Shown here piece after piece: positions 1-4,625 of a stretch of 5,884 bases of DNA. The notes beneath the pieces are model-generated. The model saw nothing but the letters and a program-made list of their open reading frames with translations, made no database searches and was not told the origin of the DNA. Source of the DNA: an uncultured Lachnospiraceae bacterium (GTDB taxonomy: Bacteria > Bacillota > Clostridia > Lachnospirales > Lachnospiraceae); assembly GCA_900313265.1 (NCBI GenBank), contig OMRN01000325.1:1-5884 (forward strand), written 5' to 3'. Numbering within the stretch: position 1 is the stretch's first letter; the number at the start of each line of letters is the position of its first letter. The position numbers were made by a program, and so were the translations under genes.

Positions 1-10
1 GCTGTTGCAT
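1..10 (-). CDS. Possible start of the next operon gene (only the first codons visible)
   Basis: On the minus strand an ATG at 8-10 is preceded by AAGGA about 10 nt upstream, so a further gene of the same operon could begin here and run off the left edge. Only three codons (M-Q-Q) fall inside the window, so no product can be named. The spacing between AAGGA and ATG is slightly long. The call rests on the ribosome binding site and on the position downstream of the DRTGG gene, and it may be chance. Confidence 0.2.
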
Positions 11-43
11 AAAGTTGGTTTCCTTTTTGGGTGCCGCTGATGG

Positions 44-105
44 GTGCCTGTCACTTTCGGGTCAAAAGTGCCTGTCACTTTTAGGGTCAAAGTGCCTGTC
101 ACTTT
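44..105. repeat. Three direct copies of a 24-nt-periodic repeat, core GTGCCTGTCACTTT
   Basis: The 14-base core GTGCCTGTCACTTT occurs exactly at 44-57, 68-81 and 92-105, with 10-nt spacers (cgggtcaaaa and tagggtcaaa) that resemble each other, giving a strict 24-nt period. The array begins about 10 nt beyond the stop codon of the DRTGG gene (stop at 115-117). The same core occurs in both orientations at 520-580, on the other side of that gene. I recall GTGCCTGTCAC-type intergenic repeats recurring in several bacterial lineages, but I cannot verify which family this is or whether a REP-associated transposase mobilises it. There are too few copies and no CRISPR-like unique spacers, so it is not a CRISPR array. 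Confidence 0.9.
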
Positions 106-114
106 GTACGTTTG

Positions 115-441
115 TCAATTTATATGAGCGAGCAGGGCAGCGTCGAATTCGGAAAGTTCGGTCTTGAAAAGAGGGATTTCCTCGTCTTTTGCTTTCTCGA
201 TTATTGCCGGATCCACGGCACTTCCTTCTGCAAAAATGATACAGGCAACATCGGTCAATGTTGCGACGGCAAGTGTATTAGTATTGACTGTAACAGTCAC
301 CCAGCAGGCGCCGGCCGGAGCTTTGCCCATGGCAATACTTAATAAATCGCAGCAGAACGGTTTGGTAATTTCTGCCGATAAATCAAGGCCTTCGGTAAGC
401 AGTGTCAGGGATTCGTTACGGGATAATTCTTCTACAGTCAT
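115..441 (-). CDS. DRTGG-domain protein, second copy (108 aa)
   Basis: This is a small soluble protein of the stand-alone DRTGG-domain type that accompanies hydrogenase-like genes in clostridia; its biochemical role is unknown. The region corresponding to the family signature is degenerate (GLDLSAEITKPF at about residues 18-29, followed by CCDLLS and MGKA). The body then alternates predicted strands and helices (VTVTVNTNTLAVATL, then ACIIFAEG, then DPAIIEKAKDEEIPLF), as expected for this alpha/beta fold. The start at 441 is preferred over the in-frame ATG at 474 because GGAGG lies 7 nt upstream and because the resulting MTVEEL start matches the MTVNDV start of the paralogue at 2299-2652. The two proteins share CIIF...G...DPA...E...E.IPL, with Cys67 at the same position. 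It is the last complete gene of the minus-strand operon, separated from the hydrogenase-like gene by a repeat-containing gap of 143 nt. Confidence 0.85.
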   Translation of the reverse strand: MTVEELSRNESLTLLTEGLDLSAEITKPFCCDLLSIAMGKAPAGACWVTVTVNTNTLAVATLTDVACIIFAEGSAVDPAIIEKAKDEEIPLFKTELSEFDAALLAHIN

Positions 442-448
442 GTTGGAA

Positions 449-453
449 CCTCC
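449..453 (-). promoter_or_regulatory. Ribosome binding site deciding the start at 441
   Basis: On the minus strand this reads GGAGG, 7 nt before the ATG at 439-441. It lies inside the longer open frame that begins at 474, and that upstream ATG has no comparable site, so translation should start at 441. Confidence 0.8.
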
Positions 454-519
454 ATTTTTAGAGTGATAGTTCATTTGATATTGAACCTGTGATAAAAGGT
501 TTTGTTAACAAGTATAAAT

Positions 520-580
520 GGTGCCTGTCACTTTTGGGCTAAAAGTGACAGGCACTTTAATGGCGAAAGTGACAGGCACC
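520..580. repeat. Inverted repeat cluster forming alternative 15-bp hairpins
   Basis: One forward copy of the GTGCCTGTCACTTT core (521-534) is followed by two inverted copies (542-555 and 566-579), the latter again spaced by 24 nt. Positions 521-535 and 541-555 form a perfect 15-bp stem with the 5-nt loop GGGCT. Positions 520-534 and 566-580 form another perfect 15-bp stem with a 31-nt loop. The two folds share an arm and exclude each other. The cluster starts 4 nt after the stop codon of the hydrogenase-like gene (585-587) and lies upstream of the second DRTGG gene. It could stabilise or partly terminate the operon transcript, but no U-run follows the stem on the minus strand, so it is not a classical intrinsic terminator. 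Confidence 0.9.
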
Positions 581-584
581 GATG

Positions 585-1868
585 TTAAACTCCGCTGATC
601 TGACTGATGTTATCGGACAGCTTATGCAGATAATCTTTTAAAATATAGATGCAGTCGGTTTCTTTCGCAATTCCTTTTACGATGTCTTCAGCAAGACAGC
701 GGCAGGTAGGAGCACCGCAGCAGCCGCAGTCGAGACCGGGGAATTTCTTGCAAAGCTCATCAATCTGATTGAGTTTCTCCATGCTTTCCTTCATATTGTC
801 GGCAAGTTCGAATACCGGTAAGTATTCGACTTCTTTGGTCCAGTGTGCATCGTAAGGATATGTCTTTGCGGCATGCACAGCGGAAACAGGAAGGTATTTG
901 CGGATTTTCTGTAATTTTGCCTTGGCGGCAAATGGATTCTCAACCTGCATAACACCGCCGACACAGCCGCCGTTGCAGGCATTCAGTTCGATAAATTCAA
1001 GGTCGGATGAAAATTTCTCATCTTCCAGATCTTCTAAAACACGAATCACGTTTTCGATACCGTCCGCAGCAACATAAGAGTCGGAGAGTAATCCGCCCGC
1101 TTCACCGCCGGTGATTCCCCAGCTGATGCCGATTTTTCCGGAAATGGCAAGCTCTTCCGGACGGTTTGCCACGGTTTTCATGGAGTCAACGAGCGCGGGA
1201 TAAATATCCTTAATGGCAAGCACACAGTCGATTTCACTTTTCTCATGTCCGATCGGGGAATTTGCTGCCGTAACCTTTGAAGGGCAGGGTGAAAGGAAGA
1301 AAATTCCGATTTGGTCCGCAGGAAGACCGGTGCGGTCCATGGCACGGGCTCTTGCCTGTCTTGCGGCTAATTCCGCGGGAGTTAAAAGCGGCAGGAGATT
1401 TTCCACAAGATTCGGAAAACGCATCTGAATCAGCCGGACAATCGTAGGACATGCAGTGGAAATAAGAGGCCACTGTTCTTTATGTTCGGCGACATATTTG
1501 CGGGATTCTTCGGAGATGATTTCCGCGGCTGCGGATACTTCGTAAACATCGTCAAATCCCATGTCTTTTAATGCGGTTAAAAGGATATTGACGTCCTCTA
1601 AATGGTTGACCTGTGCGTACAAAGAGGGCGCGGGAAGAGCTACGGAATACTGATAATTGTTGATGGCATCGATAAAGCCTCGCTTTGCCTTCTTGGCATG
1701 GTGAGGGCAGATGCGGATGCATTCGCCGCAGTCTATGCACTGATCGGTTGTAATAACCGCTTTGCCGTTTCGGACACGAATTGCCTGGGTCGGGCAGTGC
1801 TTGATGCAGTTGGTACAGCCTTTACACTGATTTTCCAGTAAATATACGGATTTGCCGTAGTTTTCCAT
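585..1868 (-). CDS. [FeFe]-hydrogenase-like iron-sulfur protein, putative sensory (HydS-type)
   Basis: This 427-residue cytoplasmic protein resembles the large-subunit core of [FeFe] hydrogenases. The N-terminus carries two ferredoxin-type 4Fe-4S motifs (Cys15/18/21/25 and Cys44/47/50/54). The catalytic-like domain keeps the four H-cluster ligands: Cys140 in STACPT, Cys195 in SPCPSK, and Cys298 and Cys302 in NACNGGC. Lys198 matches the conserved lysine of the PCTAKK motif. The C-terminus holds a further FeS domain, Cys381/384/389/406 (CX2CX4CX16C, in GLDCGCCGAPTC). Compared with H2-producing enzymes, the proton-relay Cys before Cys140 is Ala139, and the two Met residues near the cluster are Ser193 and Asn296. 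Such changes are known in putative sensory hydrogenases (groups C and D). No PAS domain follows, which fits group D better than classic group C HydS. Start: ATG preceded by AGAGG, 15 nt after the ATPase stop, so co-translated in one operon. H2 or redox sensing is inferred; weak catalysis is possible. Confidence 0.88.
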   Translation of the reverse strand: MENYGKSVYLLENQCKGCTNCIKHCPTQAIRVRNGKAVITTDQCIDCGECIRICPHHAKKAKRGFIDAINNYQYSVALPAPSLYAQVNHLEDVNILLTALKDMGFDDVYEVSAAAEIISEESRKYVAEHKEQWPLISTACPTIVRLIQMRFPNLVENLLPLLTPAELAARQARARAMDRTGLPADQIGIFFLSPCPSKVTAANSPIGHEKSEIDCVLAIKDIYPALVDSMKTVANRPEELAISGKIGISWGITGGEAGGLLSDSYVAADGIENVIRVLEDLEDEKFSSDLEFIELNACNGGCVGGVMQVENPFAAKAKLQKIRKYLPVSAVHAAKTYPYDAHWTKEVEYLPVFELADNMKESMEKLNQIDELCKKFPGLDCGCCGAPTCRCLAEDIVKGIAKETDCIYILKDYLHKLSDNISQISGV

Positions 1869-1883
1869 GAGGATTCCTCTTTC

Positions 1884-2306
1884 TTATAGTTTAATTTCCA
1901 TAAGGACCTTCGTACCGACTCCGAGTTTGGTTTCGATATCGATTTTATCGGTATTTTTCTTCATGTTCGGAAGTCCCATACCGGCACCGAAACCGAGATT
2001 CCGTACATTGTCCGGAGCGGTAGAGTAGCCGGCCGTCATGGCTTTTGCAATATCGGGGATACCGGGACCTCTGTCGTCTAAAATCATCGTAATTTTGTCT
2101 TCGGAAATCTGAATGGTGATTTTTCCGCCGTGCGCATGGATGACCATATTGATTTCACCTTCGTAAAGGGCAATCGAAACGCGGCGGATGACATCCGGGG
2201 ATACACCGAGCTTTTTCAGTTTTCGTTTCACATCGGAAGAGGCTTCGCCCGCACGGGTAAAGTCTTCGCCGGAAACTTCATAGGTAAATTCCAGAATATC
2301 AGCCAT
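1884..2306 (-). CDS. Anti-sigma-type ATP-binding protein (HATPase_c, RsbW/SpoIIAB-like)
   Basis: This 140-residue protein consists of a single GHKL-type ATPase domain. The N box is seen as Glu49...Asn53 with His57-Ala58 (ALYEGEINMVIHAHGG), the G1 box as DDRGPGIPD (77-85), the G2 box as GFGAGMGLPNM (105-115), and a terminal GVGT (129-132) precedes the last strand. Length and layout match the stand-alone serine kinase/anti-sigma family; there is no sensor, dimerisation or transmembrane segment. Relatives bind ATP and either phosphorylate an anti-anti-sigma partner or sequester a sigma factor. No STAS-domain partner or sigma factor is encoded nearby, so the target is unknown; the flanking DRTGG proteins or the hydrogenase-like protein are the obvious candidates. 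The ATG at 2306 overlaps the end of the upstream DRTGG gene by 8 nt and is preceded by AGGAGG with 8 nt spacing, indicating translational coupling. Confidence 0.88.
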   Translation of the reverse strand: MADILEFTYEVSGEDFTRAGEASSDVKRKLKKLGVSPDVIRRVSIALYEGEINMVIHAHGGKITIQISEDKITMILDDRGPGIPDIAKAMTAGYSTAPDNVRNLGFGAGMGLPNMKKNTDKIDIETKLGVGTKVLMEIKL

Positions 2307-2652
2307 CCATTTCTCCTCCTCTTAATCCCGTTTCATATAAAATTCCGCAGGCAGAGAACATTCTGTGAGGAGTAGCAATCAAAGGAATTTCCATTTCTTC
2401 GGAAAGTTCCATCATGGCCGGGTCGGGTCTCTTTCCACGCACAAAAATGATACATACGATGTCCATCATTTCGGCAGTACGGATAACCTGAGGATTGCAA
2501 AGTCCGGTTAAGAGCACGCATTTGCATTTGGCAAAGGCGAGAACATCGCTCATCATATCCGAACCGCAGGCACTCATTACCTCCCGGTCGAGCTTGTCTT
2601 CGCAGGTTAAAGCGGTAGCATCAAGAAGTTTGATTACGTCATTTACTGTCAT
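2299..2652 (-). CDS. Cys-rich DRTGG-domain protein, first copy (117 aa)
   Basis: First gene of the minus-strand operon and a paralogue of the protein at 115-441. The family signature region is partly kept as LDREVMSACGSDMMSDVLAF (residues 21-40); comparable proteins read LDREVTGG...SDLLSDVMG, so the TGG is replaced here by MSA. The later part (DIVCIIF, RGKRPDPAMMELSEEMEIPLI) matches the paralogue. It holds seven cysteines in 117 residues (17, 29, 43, 45, 52, 67, 102), which is unusual for a small cytosolic protein and suggests metal or redox chemistry, though no standard FeS motif is present. The ATG at 2652 has GGAGG 7 nt upstream, giving the MTVND start that parallels the second copy. Its molecular function is unknown; the stand-alone family is found beside hydrogenase-like genes. 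Confidence 0.83.
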   Translation of the reverse strand: MTVNDVIKLLDATALTCEDKLDREVMSACGSDMMSDVLAFAKCKCVLLTGLCNPQVIRTAEMMDIVCIIFVRGKRPDPAMMELSEEMEIPLIATPHRMFSACGILYETGLRGGEMDG

Positions 2653-2677
2653 GTGTAAACCTCCATGTCTGTCTTAA

Positions 2678-2750
2678 TTTGTACCGTTTTTGATGTGAAA
2701 GAGGGCACGGTGAACGACTATTTGCCGCAAACACAGCAATACGGTACCAA
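2678..2750 (-). promoter_or_regulatory. Long-range stem in the operon leader
   Basis: On the minus strand TTGGTACCGT (2750-2741) can pair with ACGGTACAAA (2687-2678). Nine of ten positions pair, with one G-A mismatch, closing a loop of 53 nt. The arm nearest the gene ends about 25 nt before the start codon, so opening or closing it could influence ribosome access. Conservation is not known and the pairing may be fortuitous. Confidence 0.25.
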
Positions 2751-2800
2751 TTGGATTCATTTTAAATAGGGAAATGATAAGGACAAATGAAAATTATTTA

Positions 2801-2832
2801 CGAAAAAATGAAGGAAATCATTTTTCCCATTA
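2801..2832 (-). terminator. Possible weak attenuator-like hairpin in the leader
   Basis: On the minus strand GGAAA pairs with TTTCC around the loop AATGA, with extra pairing between the flanking AATG and CATT, and a run of six Ts follows at once. The shape is that of an intrinsic terminator, but the stem is short and AT-rich. It lies between the predicted promoter and the first gene, so if active it would act as an attenuator. Low confidence. Confidence 0.2.
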
Positions 2833-2867
2833 TGAATAATACTCCAATACCAATAACCCCGATAAAT

Positions 2868-2896
2868 ATTATAACAAGCAATGATGTAAAATTCAA
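2868..2896 (-). promoter_or_regulatory. Sigma-A-type promoter of the minus-strand operon
   Basis: On the minus strand the -35 box is TTGAAT (2896-2891), followed by a 17-nt spacer and a perfect TATAAT -10 box (2873-2868). A TGT directly in front of the -10 box adds the extended -10 element. This is the best promoter upstream of the DRTGG gene at 2652, and it faces the right way. It is separated from the divergent promoter at 2919-2927 by only about 22 nt, so the two could compete or share a regulator. Confidence 0.65.
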
Positions 2897-2918
2897 ATAC
2901 CGAAAAGTGCGGTTTTTG

Positions 2919-2927
2919 TGTTATAAT
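2919..2927 (+). promoter_or_regulatory. Extended -10 promoter for the glucosyltransferase-type gene
   Basis: TGTTATAAT is a perfect extended -10 element, placing the transcription start near 2934 and leaving a leader of about 34 nt before the ATG at 2968. No good -35 hexamer is found at 16-18 nt spacing, which is tolerable for extended -10 promoters. The identical TGTTATAAT occurs on the opposite strand in the operon promoter. Confidence 0.55.
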
Positions 2928-2956
2928 GAATCGGATAAAAATGAAGACAGCTATAA

Positions 2957-2961
2957 AGAGG
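2957..2961 (+). promoter_or_regulatory. Ribosome binding site deciding the start at 2968
   Basis: AGAGG lies 6 nt before the ATG at 2968. The in-frame ATG at 2926 overlaps the -10 box and has no ribosome binding site, so it is upstream of or at the transcription start and is rejected as the initiation codon. Confidence 0.7.
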
Positions 2962-2967
2962 TGCCCA

Positions 2968-4542
2968 ATGTTTAAAAAGAAACCGGACGAGGTTTTGGAA
3001 AATGTAAGAAGCAAACTGATCGGAGAGGATAAAATCTTCGGGTCGGTTATGATAACCACACTGATTTTCAGTTTCCTTTGTTATTTCTACGAAATGATTA
3101 CCGGGCTCGGATGCCCGGATACACTCTGCGAAGGCGTGCATTTTTACCGGAATTCCGACTATTCCACATCGCAGGCAAGATGGATGCTTCGTTTCATCAA
3201 CGAAATCGGCGGGAAGAACGTTATTATTCCCATCATCACAATCCTCGGATACTGTTTCATGATCGGAATTGCGACCTATATCATTATTCGCATGATTCAT
3301 TTAAAGAGCCGGATTTCCGCCGTATTTTTAACGGCCCTGATGGTGAGTTTCCCGATTATCCTGCATCATTTTGCATTTCTTTACATGGCACTTGCGTATT
3401 CGTTTTCCTTTCTTGCCGTGGTCCTCGGAATCTACTTTATCAGGAAACGGAAAATATACGGATATATTATCGGCACACTCTGTTTTCTTATGATGCTCGG
3501 AGCCTATCAGGCTTATATCGGTGCGGTTTCGGCTCTTGCCGTCGTGATGTTAATCTACGATGCGCTTTACGAAAAAGATTTAAAGAAAAATCTTATCACA
3601 TTCGGCTTAACAGCCGCCTGTGGACTCGCGGCATGCCTGATTAACCAGCCGTTTTCGAGACTGATGATGAAAATTTATCATACCGGAATGGACGGCAGGG
3701 TATCGGATTTTTCCGTGAAGAGTATTTTTGAGAATCTGGGATTTTCGCTGACGTATTCGTACCGCTGGTTTTTCTCGTATTTCCAGTCGGATGTTCTGGC
3801 AAGAAAGTATGTCTATGCGGGAATTTTTCTCGTGATTGCCGTGCTTTTTGTACTGGCTTTCATTAAGAAAATAAAAGAAAAATCGACAGCCGGAGCCGTT
3901 ACATTTGCCGTAGCGACGCTTCTTTTGCCGCTTGCCATGAATTTCCTTGTTGTATTAATGCCGACGAACGGCATGCGCGATATTCTGCGTTACCAGTATG
4001 TTCTCATTTTTGTTCTCTTGTTTATCCTGGTGCAGTATAACGAGGGGCAGATTGTAAGCCACATCGCCCATTACGGTGCACTTCTTTTGATGTGCGTCCT
4101 TTTGTGGGGATATGTGATTTCGGCAAACTGCACGGCAATGATGTATCAGTTATCCTATGACCACGCCATACAGCAGGCCATGCAGATGATGGATGAAGTT
4201 TACGATTTGAAAGAATATGTGCCGAACGAGACGCATATCATCATGGGCGGGGCATTCCCTTACGATACGGTCAAGGAACGCTATCCGAAGATTTTCCGTT
4301 TCGCGGAGCAGGAGGGCGGTCCGGTATTCTGGGATAATATGTACGGCATGACGACCTGCCGGTATCATTTCTTTAATGATTTCCTTGGCGTGGATCCGGG
4401 CTGGGTTTCGAATGAAGAATATTTGGCGGCGGTACAGTCCGATACGTACGCAAAAATGCCGTGCTGGCCGGAGAGCGGCTCCGTTCGCATGATTGACGGA
4501 AATGTGGTTATCAAACTGTGGGAAGGACCGCCTTTATGGTAA
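2968..4542 (+). CDS. Multi-pass membrane glucosyltransferase-type protein (GtrII-like)
   Basis: This 524-residue integral membrane protein has a short basic cytoplasmic start (MFKKK), about nine to ten hydrophobic segments (roughly 22-42, 85-107, 117-137, 139-158, 164-199, 209-227, 282-300, 307-332, 341-357, 368-385) and a soluble C-terminal tail of about 140 residues. After the first membrane segment an outside loop reads FYRNSDYSTSQARW (59-72), resembling the acidic D...GRW loop of GtrII-like glucosyltransferases (Glucos_trans_II family), which transfer glucose from an undecaprenyl-phosphate carrier to surface glycans. Family assignment is by overall architecture and this loop, and it was not searched. 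In this protein the canonical Gly is Ala (QARW). The tail (386-524), with CRYHFFNDFLGVDPGW, matches the extracytoplasmic tail seen in such proteins. No polysaccharide gene neighbours it, so the acceptor is unknown. A promoter and ribosome binding site precede it; the Hsp70 gene follows on the same strand after 83 nt. Confidence 0.72.
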   Translation: MFKKKPDEVLENVRSKLIGEDKIFGSVMITTLIFSFLCYFYEMITGLGCPDTLCEGVHFYRNSDYSTSQARWMLRFINEIGGKNVIIPIITILGYCFMIGIATYIIIRMIHLKSRISAVFLTALMVSFPIILHHFAFLYMALAYSFSFLAVVLGIYFIRKRKIYGYIIGTLCFLMMLGAYQAYIGAVSALAVVMLIYDALYEKDLKKNLITFGLTAACGLAACLINQPFSRLMMKIYHTGMDGRVSDFSVKSIFENLGFSLTYSYRWFFSYFQSDVLARKYVYAGIFLVIAVLFVLAFIKKIKEKSTAGAVTFAVATLLLPLAMNFLVVLMPTNGMRDILRYQYVLIFVLLFILVQYNEGQIVSHIAHYGALLLMCVLLWGYVISANCTAMMYQLSYDHAIQQAMQMMDEVYDLKEYVPNETHIIMGGAFPYDTVKERYPKIFRFAEQEGGPVFWDNMYGMTTCRYHFFNDFLGVDPGWVSNEEYLAAVQSDTYAKMPCWPESGSVRMIDGNVVIKLWEGPPLW

Positions 4543-4625
4543 GGCCGATTCTTTCGCCATGTGATTAAAACACGATGATGCAAAGCTGAGGCAGTTTTTC
4601 ATGTGATGATCTTTATGGGGGGATT
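4543..4625 (+). other. Spacer between the membrane protein and Hsp70 genes; no clear terminator or promoter
   Basis: The 83-nt gap contains an 8-nt direct repeat CATGTGAT (4558-4565 and 4600-4607) and a short imperfect hairpin (CATGTG with CACGATG, 4558-4577) without a T-run directly after it. A T-run at 4595-4599 follows only a 3-bp stem. No TTGACA/TATAAT pair and no CIRCE operator (TTAGCACTC...GAGTGCTAA) is present. Readthrough from the upstream gene is therefore plausible. Confidence 0.5.
4617..4622 (+). promoter_or_regulatory. G-rich ribosome binding site before the Hsp70 gene
   Basis: A run of six Gs sits 3 nt before the ATG at 4626. It can pair with the CCUCC anti-Shine-Dalgarno only through G-C and G-U pairs and is closer than usual, so initiation may be moderate. 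The stop TGA at 4587-4589 in the same frame limits the start to this ATG. Confidence 0.45.

Larger units (their letters stand above)
2653..2861 (-). promoter_or_regulatory. Putative 5' leader of the hydrogenase-like operon
   Basis: If transcription starts about 7 nt after the -10 box at 2868-2873, the mRNA has a leader of roughly 200 nt before the first ATG. No supported gene lies in it. It contains two foldable elements, listed separately: an AT-rich hairpin with a T-run (2801-2832) and a long-range stem (2678-2687 with 2741-2750). I do not recognise a known riboswitch class. Confidence 0.35.

Noticed and set aside
44..105. Three regularly spaced repeats considered as a short CRISPR array.
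   Set aside because: The spacers are only 10 nt and similar to each other, the core is 14 nt, and inverted copies occur nearby. There are no cas genes.
164..466. Plus-strand 100-codon frame opposite the second DRTGG gene.
   Set aside because: Antisense shadow of the DRTGG gene. It lacks a ribosome binding site, while the minus-strand gene has a paralogue in the same operon.
2798..2896. Minus-strand frame with a TTG start encoding a 32-residue hydrophobic peptide (contains VIIFIGVIGIGVLFIMGKM) resembling a small membrane protein.
   Set aside because: Its TTG start is the -35 box of the predicted operon promoter, no ribosome binding site precedes it, and no ATG start fits. It could be a remnant of an old membrane gene, but the sequence does not support a live gene.
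2926..2967. Earlier in-frame ATG (2926) as start of the membrane protein, adding 14 residues.
   Set aside because: It overlaps the TATAAT box and lacks a ribosome binding site; the ATG at 2968 has AGAGG at good spacing.
2787..2975. Plus-strand 62-codon open frame with AAGGA before its ATG, overlapping the start of the membrane protein gene.
   Set aside because: The low-complexity AT-rich product has no recognisable domain, and the frame runs through the predicted promoters on both strands. The extended -10 box for the downstream gene lies inside it. Kept only as a remote possibility.
3078..3644. Plus-strand 188-codon frame inside the membrane protein gene.
   Set aside because: Out-of-frame shadow rich in Arg, Tyr and His with no domain; the membrane protein frame has coherent hydrophobic segments.
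4587..4600. T-run after CTGAGGCAG considered as a terminator of the membrane protein gene.
   Set aside because: Only a 3-bp stem precedes the T-run, too weak for intrinsic termination.
4543..4625. Searched for a CIRCE/HrcA operator before the Hsp70 gene.
   Set aside because: No TTAGCACTC or its inverted partner is present.
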